DNA of 64,000 nucleotides from the NCBI RefSeq assembly GCF_014217875.1, contig NZ_CP059060.1, positions 2,170,001-2,234,000 of the forward strand, read 5' to 3'. The notes below the pieces were generated by a model. The model worked only from the letters and a program-made list of their open reading frames with translations, had not been told where the DNA came from and did no database searches. Position 1 is the first letter of the stretch. The number at the start of each line of letters is the position of its first letter. Made by a program: the position numbers and the translations under genes. Shown here in pieces: positions 8,189 to 17,302 of this stretch. The stretch comes from Synechococcus sp. LTW-R (GTDB lineage: Bacteria; Cyanobacteriota; Cyanobacteriia; PCC-6307; Cyanobiaceae).

Positions 8189-8212
8189 CACCCCATTCGT
8201 GGGAGAACAAGG

Positions 8213-9688
8213 GTGCGGGTCGCCATCGTGGGTGCGGGTCTGGCCGGATTGGCGGCGGCGGTGGATCTGGTGGATGCCGGCCACGAGGTGGACCTCTATG
8301 AGGCGCGCCCCTTCATGGGCGGCAAGGTCGGCAGTTGGGTCGATGAGGGCGGCAACCACATCGAGATGGGCCTGCACGTCTTCTTCTTCAACTACGCCAA
8401 CCTTTTCGCCCTCCTCCGCAAGGTGGGGGCGATCGACAACCTCCTGCCCAAAGATCACACCCACCTGTTTGTGAACGCCGGTGGGGATCTGCGGGAGCTG
8501 GATTTCCGATTCGCCTTAGGGGCACCCTTCAACGGCCTGAAGGCCTTCTTCACCACGCCGCAGCTCGATTGGCTGGACAAGCTGCGCAATGCCCTGGCCT
8601 TGGGCACCAGCCCGATCGTGCGCGGCCTCGTGGATTACGAGGGGGCGATGAAGGTGATTCGCGACCTGGATCGGATCAGCTTCCAGGAGTGGTTCCTGGG
8701 CCACGGCGGCAGCGAGCAGAGCATCCGCCGCATGTGGAATCCGATTGCCTACGCCCTCGGTTTCATCGATTGCGAGGCGATCTCGGCCCGCTGCATGCTG
8801 ACCATCTTCATGATGTTCGCGGCCAAGACCGAGGCCTCCAAGCTCAACCTGCTGAAGGGCTCCCCCCATCGCTGGTTGACCGGTCCGATCCTTGAGTACA
8901 TCCAGGAGCGCGGGGCGCGGCTACACCTGCGGCACCGGGTGACCGAGGTCCAGTTCGAAGAAGCCGCCGGCGAAACCCGCGTGACCGGGCTGACCCTTGG
9001 CACCCCCGATGGGGATCTGCAGGTTGAAGCCGACACTTACCTGGCGGCCTGTGATGTGCCGGGCATCCAGCGGATGGTCCCGGCGGCCTGGCGCCGTTGG
9101 CCCCTCTTCGACAACCTCTACAAGCTGGAGGCCGTACCCGTCGCCACGGTTCAGCTCCGCTACGACGGTTGGGTGACCGAGCTGGGCGACTCCCCGATGG
9201 CCGAGGCCGCCCGCCGCGATGTGGCGCGCCCCGCCGGTCTCGACAACCTGCTCTACACCGCAGACGCCGACTTCAGCTGTTTTGCGGACCTGGCCCTGGC
9301 CAGTCCCGTGGACTACCGCAAGGAGGGCGTCGGCTCCCTGCTCCAGTGCGTCCTCACCCCAGGCGACCCCTGGATTCCCAAGAAGACCGAAGAGATCGTC
9401 GCGGCCACCGATGCCCAGGTGCGGCGCCTGTTCCCCTCGGCCAAGAACCTCAACCTGGTCTGGAGCAACGTCGTCAAGCTGGCCCAGTCCCTGTACCGCG
9501 AGGCGCCGGGGATGGAGCCCTACCGCCCGGATCAGGCCACGCCGGTGGCCAACTTCTTCATGGCCGGGAGCTACACCAAGCAGGACTACATCGATTCGAT
9601 GGAAGGCGCCACGATGAGCGGGCGTCTTGCCGCCGCTGCGATCCTGGGTCGTCAGGCTGAGCTGGCCACCAATTCATCCGTTGCCTAG
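8213..9688 (+). CDS. crtQ: Zeta-carotene desaturase
   Basis: This 491-residue flavoprotein begins with the FAD-binding motif [17 protein letters not shown] and continues with [14 protein letters not shown] and [13 protein letters not shown]. This is the CrtP/CrtQ-type desaturase pattern; the overall pattern fits zeta-carotene desaturase rather than phytoene desaturase. It converts zeta-carotene to lycopene at the thylakoid or plasma membrane, upstream of beta-carotene. The C-terminus has the expected [20 protein letters not shown] at 8213 starts at the FAD motif. The SRPBCC gene follows after 5 bases, so the two are likely co-transcribed. Confidence 0.9.
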   Translation: MRVAIVGAGLAGLAAAVDLVDAGHEVDLYEARPFMGGKVGSWVDEGGNHIEMGLHVFFFNYANLFALLRKVGAIDNLLPKDHTHLFVNAGGDLRELDFRFALGAPFNGLKAFFTTPQLDWLDKLRNALALGTSPIVRGLVDYEGAMKVIRDLDRISFQEWFLGHGGSEQSIRRMWNPIAYALGFIDCEAISARCMLTIFMMFAAKTEASKLNLLKGSPHRWLTGPILEYIQERGARLHLRHRVTEVQFEEAAGETRVTGLTLGTPDGDLQVEADTYLAACDVPGIQRMVPAAWRRWPLFDNLYKLEAVPVATVQLRYDGWVTELGDSPMAEAARRDVARPAGLDNLLYTADADFSCFADLALASPVDYRKEGVGSLLQCVLTPGDPWIPKKTEEIVAATDAQVRRLFPSAKNLNLVWSNVVKLAQSLYREAPGMEPYRPDQATPVANFFMAGSYTKQDYIDSMEGATMSGRLAAAAILGRQAELATNSSVA

Positions 9689-9693
9689 AGACC

Positions 9694-10149
9694 ATGGGCC
9701 GTTGGCTTGAACACAGCGTCACCACCGAGGTGAAGGCACCGGCCGAACGGGTCTGGGCGGTCTGGAGTGATCTCGAGGCCATGCCCCGCTGGATGAACTG
9801 GATCGAGTCCGTCACCACCGAAGACGGCGACCCGGATCTAACCAACTGGACCCTGGCGGCCCAGGGCTTTCGCTTCCAGTGGAAGGCGCGCATCACCGAG
9901 CGGGTCGAGGCGCAACAGCTCCATTGGGAATCGGTTGGAGGACTGCCCACGAAAGGGGCCGTTCGCTTCTATCCCCAGGGGCCAATGACCACGGCCGTGA
10001 AGTTGACCGTGAGTTATGAGCTGCCGGGGGTGTTGGCGCCGCTGATGGATGCCTCCATCCTGGGGGGGATCGTGACCAAGGAGCTCCAGGCCAACCTGGA
10101 CCGCTTCCGCGATCTCGTCCAAAGCGGGTATGGCCAAGCGGCGAGCTGA
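9694..10149 (+). CDS. SRPBCC (START/cyclase-like) family protein
   Basis: This 151-residue protein has the START-like opening EHSVTTEVKAPAERVWAVWSDLEAMPRWMNW, a fold with a hydrophobic ligand pocket often annotated cyclase/dehydrase. It lies 5 bases behind crtQ, which suggests a link to carotenoid or lipid ligands, but this is context only. It overlaps the next gene by 20 bases. Confidence 0.75.
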   Translation: MGRWLEHSVTTEVKAPAERVWAVWSDLEAMPRWMNWIESVTTEDGDPDLTNWTLAAQGFRFQWKARITERVEAQQLHWESVGGLPTKGAVRFYPQGPMTTAVKLTVSYELPGVLAPLMDASILGGIVTKELQANLDRFRDLVQSGYGQAAS

Positions 10150-10624
10150 GAATTGGATGCTGGCGCTGCCTGTGCTGCTGGCCCTGGCGGCCTGCGGGAC
10201 AGGTTCGAGCAGCAGCACGGCCCCCACGACAGGTGTCGCCCTGCCCCCGGCCAGGACTCCAGAGCCCACGCCCCTCACCCCGTCAGGGGGCTTCATCGCC
10301 ATGCCGAGCCCGCAGCAGGTGGTGGAGGCGCAACCCCATGGCCGCGTGGATCCCTTTGCCCCGGTGGTGGCGGCGACCGCCACGGAGGAGCGCACGTCCG
10401 CTGAGCTGCAACTCACCGGTTTGATCGGCAGTGGCCGCAGCGCCCAGGCCCTGATCAGCCTGGGTGGCCAGAGCGGGACGGTCTGTGTGGGCCGGCAGGG
10501 CTTCTGCCCAGGGTCGGGCCTGCCCGCGTTCTTGCCTCCGGGATGGACCGTGACCGGCATTGACCTGGGGCGCGGTGAGTTGCGCTTGAACCAGGCCGGT
10601 CAGCAGCGGGTGCTCAGTCTTTAA
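10130..10624 (+). CDS. Lipoprotein with a PilP-like segment
   Basis: This 164-residue protein has a lipoprotein signal with lipobox LAAC (C22), a Ser/Pro/Thr-rich linker, then GRVDPFAPV and ELQLTGLIGSGRSAQALISL. The phrase R-x-DPF followed by a short beta-rich domain is reminiscent of PilP/GspC-type pilus or secretion alignment proteins. I see no other pilus genes nearby, so the role is open. Start ATG at 10130 lies within the end of the SRPBCC gene. Its end overlaps the convergent hemD by 11 bases. Confidence 0.6.
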   Translation: MAKRRAENWMLALPVLLALAACGTGSSSSTAPTTGVALPPARTPEPTPLTPSGGFIAMPSPQQVVEAQPHGRVDPFAPVVAATATEERTSAELQLTGLIGSGRSAQALISLGGQSGTVCVGRQGFCPGSGLPAFLPPGWTVTGIDLGRGELRLNQAGQQRVLSL

Positions 10625-11399
10625 GGGCGGCGCTGCAGGCGGCGACGAGCCCATCGAGGTCATGGGGGTTGGCCTCGCCATCCACCCGGCCCAGCACGGC
10701 CTGAAGGGTCTTCGAGGTTTGCGGTCCGATCGAGATCAGCCGCACTTGCTCCAGCGGCTCCCGCCAGTTGGTACCGAACTGCTGCTCGAGCAACTGGGCG
10801 GTGTGTTGGACGGTTTTGCCGCTGCTGAAGGTGATCGCATCCACCCGCCCCTCAGCGAGGGCGGTGGTGGTGGCGGCCGGTAGGCCTTCGGGGCAGCGGG
10901 ATTCATAGGCCGCGACTTCCACGACCCGCGCTCCAGCCTCGCCAAAGGCCTCGGCCAGCAGGGTGCGGCCACCGCTTTGCACCCGGGGGAGCAGGAGCCG
11001 CAGCCCCCAGCCGGAGACGGGGAAATGCTCAATCAGGCTGTCGGCGACGAAGGCGGGCGGCACGAAATCGGCGGCGGCCCCCAGCTCCTCCAGGCGTGCT
11101 GCTGTTTTGCGGCCCACCGCCGCAAGTTTCAAGCTGCTGGGCCGCTGGCTCAGGCTGCTGCCAAGGCGCCTGAGCCGCTGCTCCACCGCGTCGACGCCGT
11201 TGCTGCTGGAGACGATGAGCCAGTGGAACTCCTCCAGCTCCGCCAGGGCGTCATCGAGCGGCCCCCATTCATCGGGCGGACCGATGACGAGGGCGGGGAG
11301 ATCGAGGACCTCCGCTCCGGCCTGCTCAAACAGTTGGCGAGCGGCGCCCAGTTGCTGTTCCGCCCGGGTCACCGCGATGGTGCGCCCTTGCAGCTCCAT
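10614..11399 (-). CDS. hemD: Uroporphyrinogen-III synthase
   Basis: This 261-residue protein has the two-domain HemD layout: an N-terminal GRTIAVTRAEQQLGAARQLF, the mid SNGVDAVEQRL, and the late ITFSSGKTVQHTAQLL and ISIGPQTSKTL motifs. It cyclises hydroxymethylbilane with inversion of ring D to give uroporphyrinogen III, the branch point to heme, chlorophyll and cobalamin. HemD is poorly conserved, but these motifs are enough. It follows the GT2-TPR gene after 3 bases on the same strand. Confidence 0.85.
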   Translation of the reverse strand: MELQGRTIAVTRAEQQLGAARQLFEQAGAEVLDLPALVIGPPDEWGPLDDALAELEEFHWLIVSSSNGVDAVEQRLRRLGSSLSQRPSSLKLAAVGRKTAARLEELGAAADFVPPAFVADSLIEHFPVSGWGLRLLLPRVQSGGRTLLAEAFGEAGARVVEVAAYESRCPEGLPAATTTALAEGRVDAITFSSGKTVQHTAQLLEQQFGTNWREPLEQVRLISIGPQTSKTLQAVLGRVDGEANPHDLDGLVAACSAALKD

Positions 11400-11402
11400 C
11401 CC

Positions 11403-12596
11403 TCAGCCCTCGAGCTTGACCAGTTCGCCGGCCTGCTTGTGCAGCCGCTGGGCCTCTTGGGTGCGGCCCTGGTCGATCAGCAGTTGGATGGCATCGCGGA
11501 AGCTGCCGCGAGAGCCATCGATGTCGCCACCCAGCAGCAGCGCGACCGCGAGGTTCTGGTGGGTTTCGGCGTGGCCGGGGTTGACCCGTTTGGCCTCCCG
11601 GTAGGCCTCCAGGGCGCCGGCGAGGTTGCCCTGCTTCCGGCGAATCAGGCCGAGGTTGTACCAGCCCAGGCCGATCTCAGGGGCGACACGGGTGGCCCTG
11701 GCACTCAGGGTTTCCGCCTCCTCAAGTTGACCGAGCTGCAGCAGGAGCGCCGCCAGGTTGAGTTGAGCCGCCAAGTTCAGGCGCGGGGCCAGGGGGATCG
11801 CGAGGGCCTGGCGGTAGTACTGCTCCGCTTGCTTTGGGTTCTGGCCGGCTTGCGCGAGGGCCAGGTGCAGCAGCAGCTCGTAACGCTCGGGGTGGGCCTC
11901 GGCGGGGCAGTGCTTGAGGCCCTCCTCCAGGAGCGCCAGGCCGCGCTTGAGGTTCCCTTCGGCCACCTCCAGGCTGCCCAACTTGGCGCAGGCGTAGGGG
12001 TCGCTGGGGCGGGCCTTGAGTTCTTCTTCCATGGCTTGGCGCAGCCGCTCTGGCTTGTTGCCTTGGGCCAACAGCTCGGGCCGGTAGCCGTCATGGTCGA
12101 TCGCCGGCTCGGAGCAATCAGCGATGCGCCACTTCGGCTCCTCTTTGAGCAGGGCCGCGACACTGTCGTCAATCATCGAGTGGTAAGCCCGGCTCCACTG
12201 GATGCGGGGATGGCGCCGGAAGAGGCGACTGACGTTCGAGTAGGGCGATTGGATCGCGCCCCGCTCATGGCGCAGCAGGTTGATGACCAGGACATCCGGT
12301 TGGGCCATCAGGGCCCGAAGCGGCTTCCAGGCCTCCGGCTTGAGCCGTTCATCGGCATCGAGCACCAGCACCCAGTCCCCCTGCACCATCGCGAGCGCCT
12401 GGTTGCGGGCCGGGGCGAAGTCTCCAGGCCATTCGATTTGCTCGACCCGGGCGCCGGTGGCCTCGGCGAGGGCCACGGTGTTGTCCTTGGAGCCGGTGTC
12501 GACGACCACCATCTCGTCGACAAAGCCTTGAGCGGACTTCAGGCAGTCTTCGATTTGCCCGGCTTCATCCCGAACGATCATCGAGAGGCTGAGCAT
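11403..12596 (-). CDS. Family 2 glycosyltransferase fused to TPR repeats
   Basis: This 397-residue protein has an N-terminal GT-A domain (MLSLSMIVRDEAGQIEDCL, then the metal-binding DAD at residues 80-82 in VLVLDADERLKP), followed from about residue 190 by TPR units such as GLGWYNLGLIRRKQGNLAGA. Such proteins transfer sugars from nucleotide donors; the TPRs may hold an acceptor protein, as in other GT-TPR fusions. No membrane segment is seen. Acceptor unknown. It is transcribed toward hemD. Confidence 0.85.
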   Translation of the reverse strand: MLSLSMIVRDEAGQIEDCLKSAQGFVDEMVVVDTGSKDNTVALAEATGARVEQIEWPGDFAPARNQALAMVQGDWVLVLDADERLKPEAWKPLRALMAQPDVLVINLLRHERGAIQSPYSNVSRLFRRHPRIQWSRAYHSMIDDSVAALLKEEPKWRIADCSEPAIDHDGYRPELLAQGNKPERLRQAMEEELKARPSDPYACAKLGSLEVAEGNLKRGLALLEEGLKHCPAEAHPERYELLLHLALAQAGQNPKQAEQYYRQALAIPLAPRLNLAAQLNLAALLLQLGQLEEAETLSARATRVAPEIGLGWYNLGLIRRKQGNLAGALEAYREAKRVNPGHAETHQNLAVALLLGGDIDGSRGSFRDAIQLLIDQGRTQEAQRLHKQAGELVKLEG

Positions 12597-12649
12597 GGTG
12601 GGTGCCGGCGGCCGCAGAAGTCGGCCCGAGGCTAGTGGGAGCTGCCCGC

Positions 12650-14251
12650 TTAGTCGGTAAAGCCGCCCTCCAGGGCCGCCTCCGGCAACCCCAGGGCCTC
12701 CAGCAGCAGCGCTTGGGCCTGGGGCATCTGGGCTGGGCTGTAGGCCGCGGGCAGCTCCGGCGGCAGCAGCGGCTCCAGGGTCTGCCAGAGGTAGGGGCTG
12801 CCGTAGACCGCCAATCCCGCCAGACTTCCTGCCGACAGCAGTTGCCGCACGACCTGGGGCCAGGGTTCATCGCCGCCGGCGCTGCCGCGGAAGGGATTGC
12901 CCCGCACCAGGAGCTGCAGCAGCACCGGACCCTCCGGCAGGCGATCGAGGGCCAAAGGCGCTGTCGGATCGCCGCTCCAAGGGCTCGGGCTGCGGGCGTC
13001 GATCAGCCGCGCCTCGTAGCCCAGGGCTGCGGGCCGCAGCAGAGCTGGGGCCACCAGTGGCAGCTGCGGTGCGTTGAGCTGGTTGTCGAGTCGGATCAGG
13101 TTCAGCCCCGGTCCGGCGGGGAGCCCCGGGGTGCCCTGGCGCAGGAGGCTGCCGGCGAGCAGTTCGCCGCTGAGTTGCCGTTCGCTCGCGGTGATCAGCC
13201 CATCCAGTGCCCCCTGCTGTGCTTCCTGGGTACCCGTGCAGCGCGCCAGGGCCGCCCGCCGCCGCTCCAGGCTGGCCTCCACCCGCTCCCAGCTGATCCG
13301 GCCGCTCTGTACGGCCTCCACCAAGCCATCGAGGGCCTCTTGGGCCTCAGCGGGCATCAGGATCAAATCCGCCCCGGCTTCAAAGGCCAGGACGGCGGCT
13401 TCGGCGCTGCCGTGGTGCTGGCTGATGGCCTCCATGACCAGGGCATCGGTCACCACCAGGCCGGGGAACTGCAGCTCCTGGCGCAACAGACCGGTCAGGA
13501 CGGCCTCAGAGAGGGTGGCCGGTTGCGCGTTGTCCAGGGCCGGCAAGCGCAGGTGGGCGGTCATCACCGAGGCCACCCCCGCGGCAACGGCCCGCTGAAA
13601 GGGCGGCAGCTCGATCTGATCGAGGCGTTCGCGGTCGTGGGGCAGTTCGGGCAACTCCAGGTGCGAATCAGAGCTGGTGTCGCCGTGCCCGGGGAAGTGT
13701 TTGGCGCAGGCCAGCACGCCCTCGGCCTGGCAGCCCTGGATGAAGGCCGCCGCGAGGGCCCCGGCGCTCTCGGGGGTCTCCCCCCAGGCGCGCACGTTGA
13801 TCACGGGGTTGGCCGGGTTGTTGTTGACGTCGCAGACCGGACCCAGCACCCAGTTCAGCCCCAGCAGTCGTGCCTGCCGGCCAGTGCAGCGGCCGTAGCG
13901 CTCCGCTAAGACCTCCGCCTGCTCGGGATCGCGTGCATGCAGGGCCCCCAGCGCGAGGGGAGGCGCCAGCCAGGAGGCCCCCTCAAAACGTTGGCCGACC
14001 CCCTCTTCCACGTCGGCGCAGAGCAGCAGGGGCTGGCTCGCCCAGCGCTGGAGTTGCTCGCAGCGCAGGCGCAGTTCCTCGGCGCTGCCCCCCAGCAGGA
14101 TCACGCCGCCCACCCCCTGCTCGAGGAGGGTCTGCAGCTGCGCGTTGCTCAGTTCCCAGCGGGGATAGCGGCGCTGGTGGTCCCGCGCATGGCCGCTGCC
14201 CCGCACCACCAGCAGGCTGGCGAGCTGCCGCCGGAGCTCAGAAGCCTCCAT
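12650..14251 (-). CDS. Glycoside hydrolase family 3 (NagZ-like beta-N-acetylhexosaminidase)
   Basis: This 533-residue protein has the NagZ-type signature: K184-H185 and the following [12 protein letters not shown] (to residue 197), with the likely nucleophile Asp269 in VVTDALVM. The N-terminal 340 residues form the GH3 barrel; the C-terminal 190 residues are an added domain absent from short NagZ enzymes. NagZ removes GlcNAc from muropeptides in cell-wall recycling. No signal peptide is seen, as in cytoplasmic NagZ. It overlaps rbfA by 14 bases. Confidence 0.85.
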   Translation of the reverse strand: MEASELRRQLASLLVVRGSGHARDHQRRYPRWELSNAQLQTLLEQGVGGVILLGGSAEELRLRCEQLQRWASQPLLLCADVEEGVGQRFEGASWLAPPLALGALHARDPEQAEVLAERYGRCTGRQARLLGLNWVLGPVCDVNNNPANPVINVRAWGETPESAGALAAAFIQGCQAEGVLACAKHFPGHGDTSSDSHLELPELPHDRERLDQIELPPFQRAVAAGVASVMTAHLRLPALDNAQPATLSEAVLTGLLRQELQFPGLVVTDALVMEAISQHHGSAEAAVLAFEAGADLILMPAEAQEALDGLVEAVQSGRISWERVEASLERRRAALARCTGTQEAQQGALDGLITASERQLSGELLAGSLLRQGTPGLPAGPGLNLIRLDNQLNAPQLPLVAPALLRPAALGYEARLIDARSPSPWSGDPTAPLALDRLPEGPVLLQLLVRGNPFRGSAGGDEPWPQVVRQLLSAGSLAGLAVYGSPYLWQTLEPLLPPELPAAYSPAQMPQAQALLLEALGLPEAALEGGFTD

Positions 14252-14648
14252 CCTCCTGTTGGCCTGTGCCTTCGGGAACCTCGCCGCGCTCTTGGCGCTG
14301 CTCCTCGAGCTGGTTCAGCAGACCGAGCACGGAGGTGCCCTTCTCGATGCCGCGGTCCAGCTGGAAGATCACCTCAGGGGTACGGCGCATGTTCAGCCGG
14401 CGGCCGAGCTCCCCTTTGACGTAGTTCGACGCTGAGCGCAGGCCCTCGAGGGCTTGCTGTTGCACCTCGGCGCTGCCGTAGACGCTGACAAAAATCTTGC
14501 AGTGCTGCAGATCGCCGGCCACATCGACATTGGTGATGCTCACCATCCCCAGGCTGACCCGCTCGTCCTTGATCCCTGTGACCAGCAATTCGCTGACCTC
14601 CCGGCGGATCAGAGCGGCCACGCGCTCAACGCGACGACCTTGCGCCAT
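14238..14648 (-). CDS. rbfA: Ribosome-binding factor A
   Basis: This 136-residue protein begins [20 protein letters not shown] and carries [20 protein letters not shown] and [16 protein letters not shown], the RbfA KH-like core. RbfA matures the 30S subunit by binding the 16S 5' region. Length is usual. It lies 2 bases behind ycf33 and overlaps the GH3 gene, so ycf33-rbfA-GH3 probably share a transcript. Confidence 0.92.
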   Translation of the reverse strand: MAQGRRVERVAALIRREVSELLVTGIKDERVSLGMVSITNVDVAGDLQHCKIFVSVYGSAEVQQQALEGLRSASNYVKGELGRRLNMRRTPEVIFQLDRGIEKGTSVLGLLNQLEEQRQERGEVPEGTGQQEDGGF

Positions 14649-14650
14649 GG

Positions 14651-14857
14651 CTATGCGATGACCTCTGGAGTCACCATGGCACGCAGAATCAGGGTGAGGC
14701 TCACCAGGCCGCTCACCAGGGCTCCGATCAGGGCGACGGCGGTGACCGGGTTGCTGCGGCGCTGGGCGAGGGGTTCCAGGACGGAGTTGGCGACGCCAAG
14801 CCCGAACGCAATCAGGTAGCGCGGATAGCGCGTGACGTTCAGAAAAAAGTCCCGCAT
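14651..14857 (-). CDS. ycf33: Ycf33/DUF751 small membrane protein
   Basis: From the ATG at 14857 this is 68 residues, [21 protein letters not shown] followed by a second membrane segment (about residues 38-60). This matches the Ycf33/DUF751 family of cyanobacteria and plastids, of unknown function. An ATG seven codons upstream is possible, but the family begins at MR(D/E)FFLNV. Confidence 0.8.
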   Translation of the reverse strand: MRDFFLNVTRYPRYLIAFGLGVANSVLEPLAQRRSNPVTAVALIGALVSGLVSLTLILRAMVTPEVIA

Positions 14858-14936
14858 GGGGGCCGGGGCGCTGATCAAACAGTGCTGGCTACTCTGCCCC
14901 CAAAGGGCACCCGTTGCCGCGCGATCTCATCTCTTG

Positions 14937-15647
14937 ATGCTGGAGCTCCATCAGTTCCGCCATTCCGCCTTCTGCGAGAAGGTCCGCTTGGTGCTGGCCT
15001 TTAAGCAACTCAGCTTCACGCCGATTGAGGTCACCCCAGGTGTCGGTCAGGTCGACCTCTACCGGCTCTCCGGCCAGCGGCAGGTGCCGGTCCTCGTCGA
15101 TGGCAGCGAGGTGATCGCTGACTCCACGGCCATCGCGTTGCATCTGGAGCAGAAGCACCCCGATCCGGCGCTGCTCCCCAGCGATCCCGCCCTGCTGGCC
15201 CAGGTGCTCTTGCTGGAGGACTGGGCCGACACTGCCCTGGCGGCTGGGGCGCGGATGGCCCTGGTGCAGGCGGCAGCCAGTGACGCGGTCCTGCGGGATG
15301 GCTTGCTGCCGGAGGCCACCCCATCCCCGCTGCGTTCCCTTGTGAGCGCCCTGCCCGGCGGGGTGCTGAGCGGCGTCGGTCAAGTGCTCGACCAGCAGGT
15401 GCTGCAGCAACTGCGCAGCAGCCTTGAGCAGCTCACGGCCCTCGTGCAGGCCCAGCCCTATTTGGTGGGGGATTCACTCAGCCTGGCGGACTTGGCGGTG
15501 ATGGCCCAGCTGTCCCTGATCAAGTTCCCCAGCTCCGCCGGGAGTCCCTTGGCGGGCCGTGGCGTGGCGGGCTTGGCTGACGATCCCCGTTTGGAATCGC
15601 TCTGGCTCTGGCGCGATCGCCTCGGGCTCCAATTGGGGCGTCCCTAG
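14937..15647 (+). CDS. Glutathione S-transferase-like protein
   Basis: This 236-residue protein has a thioredoxin-like N-terminal domain, LELHQFRHSAFCEKVRLVL, then the GSH-binding QVPVLVDGSEVIADSTAI, and an all-helical C-terminal domain ending with LSLADLAVMAQLSLI. The N-terminal Ser/Cys at SAFCEK suggests an omega- or zeta-like class. Function is probably detoxification or redox; substrate unknown. I chose the ATG at 14937 because it starts just at the first beta strand. Confidence 0.82.
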   Translation: MLELHQFRHSAFCEKVRLVLAFKQLSFTPIEVTPGVGQVDLYRLSGQRQVPVLVDGSEVIADSTAIALHLEQKHPDPALLPSDPALLAQVLLLEDWADTALAAGARMALVQAAASDAVLRDGLLPEATPSPLRSLVSALPGGVLSGVGQVLDQQVLQQLRSSLEQLTALVQAQPYLVGDSLSLADLAVMAQLSLIKFPSSAGSPLAGRGVAGLADDPRLESLWLWRDRLGLQLGRP

Positions 15648-16309
15648 GGCTGCCGCTTCAGCACGAGCGTTCCGCTCCAGTGGCGCTTGGCTTCAGCGAT
15701 GAGGCCTGCGGCGGGGGAGTCGTAACTCACCTGCCATTGCTGGGCTTCGATCCGATCGGCATCGATGCGGACATAGCGGCTGAGGGTCTCGACCTGGCTA
15801 ACGCGCGGATCGCCCGGGCCATGCAGCACCTGCAGGCTGAGTTCGTCTGCCAGGAACTGATCCATTGGCGGATGTTCGCTGCGGCGCCCCACCACGGTGG
15901 ACTCCAGGTAGCGATCTCCGCTGAGATCGGCGAGTTGTCGGTTGGGGTTCTGGGGGTCATTGCGGACCCGCTGCAGCTGCTCGCCGAGGAGCGCCCGTCC
16001 GATGGAGTTGGCGTTGAAGGCGCGGTCACCCACGATCCGTCCGGAGGGGTCTTGGATGAAGCGGACCGCGTACTCGATCTCCGGTTCCACGCCGCTGAGG
16101 TCGGCGCTGGTGGCTCGCCAATTCCCCTCAAACCAGGCGGGGTAGACGAGATCGCGCGCTCCGGGCCGCGGCAGCGGTGCCGGCAGGCTCCACGCCGGCC
16201 AACCCTCGAGCCGTTGCTCCAGGGTTGACGCCGCAGCCGGAAGGCCGCCGCTGAGCAGGACGACCAGGCTGAGCAGGAGCGCCAGCAGCGGTCGACGGAC
16301 AAGCGGCAT
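15644..16309 (-). CDS. Exported conserved cyanobacterial protein (possibly DUF6816)
   Basis: From the ATG at 16309 this is 221 residues with a signal peptide, PLVRRPLLALLLSLVVLLS then AAAS, so it is exported to lumen or periplasm. The mature part has WPAWSLPAPLPRP, YPAWFEGNWRAT and a long beta-rich region. I recall this pattern from a family found in cyanobacteria and plant thylakoids, possibly Pfam DUF6816, but I cannot confirm the name. No catalytic motif is obvious. It is divergent from the CRR7-like gene with a 49-base gap. Confidence 0.65.
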   Translation of the reverse strand: MPLVRRPLLALLLSLVVLLSGGLPAAASTLEQRLEGWPAWSLPAPLPRPGARDLVYPAWFEGNWRATSADLSGVEPEIEYAVRFIQDPSGRIVGDRAFNANSIGRALLGEQLQRVRNDPQNPNRQLADLSGDRYLESTVVGRRSEHPPMDQFLADELSLQVLHGPGDPRVSQVETLSRYVRIDADRIEAQQWQVSYDSPAAGLIAEAKRHWSGTLVLKRQP

Positions 16310-16358
16310 GCGGCACACGTGGCAGGCTGCCTGTGATCCTGCCGCCTGAGACGGCCCC

Positions 16359-16628
16359 ATGTCCGACCCCCTGATCCGCGAGCTGGATCACTACGTGGTG
16401 CTGGAGCCGGGGAAGCCCGAGCAACTCCTGACCGTCGCGGAGACCTTGGCGTGGCTGGAGCAGCAATTGAGTTTCCTCGAGTCCATCCCAGAGGACCTGT
16501 CTGGCTTGGCCACGACGGCCGATCAGGCGCAGCGCTTGCTGGAGACGGCCTGTGAGTTGGAGCTGCAGCCCGGGGTGACGGTGCAGTGGTTTGCGATTCG
16601 CCTGGAGCCGCCCGGCGCGGCTAATTGA
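16359..16628 (+). CDS. CRR7-like protein (NDH-1 assembly factor family)
   Basis: This 89-residue acidic protein has DHYVVLEPGKPEQLL, AETLAWLEQQL and TACELELQPGVTVQWFAIRLEP, which fit the cyanobacterial CRR7 (chlororespiratory reduction 7) family. In plants CRR7 assists NDH complex assembly; the cyanobacterial role is inferred from homology. Its stop lies 8 bases into the convergent aroK 3' end. Confidence 0.6.
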   Translation: MSDPLIRELDHYVVLEPGKPEQLLTVAETLAWLEQQLSFLESIPEDLSGLATTADQAQRLLETACELELQPGVTVQWFAIRLEPPGAAN

Positions 16629-17244
16629 TCGAGGTCCCCACCTCGCCGGCATCGTTGGTGACCTGCAGCTGTCCCGGGGGAGGCGCGGTGCGTTCTTTGA
16701 TGATCGAAGGCAGGGCCTCGAGGATTTGCTCGGCCACCTGCTCGGGCGGGCGGCCATCCTGAAGGATCTGCAGGTCGGCTTGGGCATAGAGCGGGCGGCG
16801 CTCGGCGAGTAAGGCCGCCAGGCGCTCGGCGCGGTCCTCCGCCTCCATCAGCGGACGCGGGGTGGGGTCGGCCTCGAGGCGCTGCAGCAGGATCGCGTCG
16901 GGGGCGTCGAGCCAGACCACGACCCCTTGATGCAGTTCGCCCCAATTGGCCGGCTGGGTGACGACACCGCCGCCGGTGGCCACAACCAGGGAATGCCAGG
17001 AGGCGATTTGGTTGAGCATGGCCGATTCCAGGGCGCGAAACCCGCTCTCCCCTTCGCTGGCAAAAATTTCGGGGATGGAGCGACCAGCCACCTGCTCGAG
17101 GCTGGTGTCGGCATCGATGAAGCGGTAGTTCAGCCCCTCCGCTAAGTGCCGGCCCACACTGCTTTTGCCGCTGCCCATCATCCCCACCAGATAGAGGTTC
17201 AGGCCCTCCAGTCGCTGCCGCAGCTGGACTCGGGTGTCCTCCAT
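16621..17244 (-). CDS. aroK: Shikimate kinase
   Basis: From the ATG at 17244 this is 207 residues with the P-loop GMMGSGKSSVG, the shikimate-binding FIDADTSLEQ and VVATGGGVVT, and a lid-like RPLMEAEDRAERLAALLAER. It phosphorylates shikimate at the 3-hydroxyl. The open frame extends to 17406, but the upstream part is antisense to the QueD-like gene. The C-terminal 25 residues are Pro-rich, beyond the usual AroK end. Confidence 0.92.
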   Translation of the reverse strand: MEDTRVQLRQRLEGLNLYLVGMMGSGKSSVGRHLAEGLNYRFIDADTSLEQVAGRSIPEIFASEGESGFRALESAMLNQIASWHSLVVATGGGVVTQPANWGELHQGVVVWLDAPDAILLQRLEADPTPRPLMEAEDRAERLAALLAERRPLYAQADLQILQDGRPPEQVAEQILEALPSIIKERTAPPPGQLQVTNDAGEVGTSIN

Positions 17245-17302
17245 CGGTTCGCCATCGCAAGTACCAACATTCTTAAGATGCGAGCTTCCGTTACTCGCTG
17301 TC

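Noticed and set aside
10977-12635. 552-codon open frame antisense to the GT2-TPR and hemD genes
   Set aside because: Low-complexity Gln/Leu shadow of GC-rich codons; the minus-strand genes have family motifs.
12602-13909. 435-codon plus-strand frame opposite the GH3 gene
   Set aside because: Shadow frame; the GH3 motif KHFPGHGD is on the minus strand.
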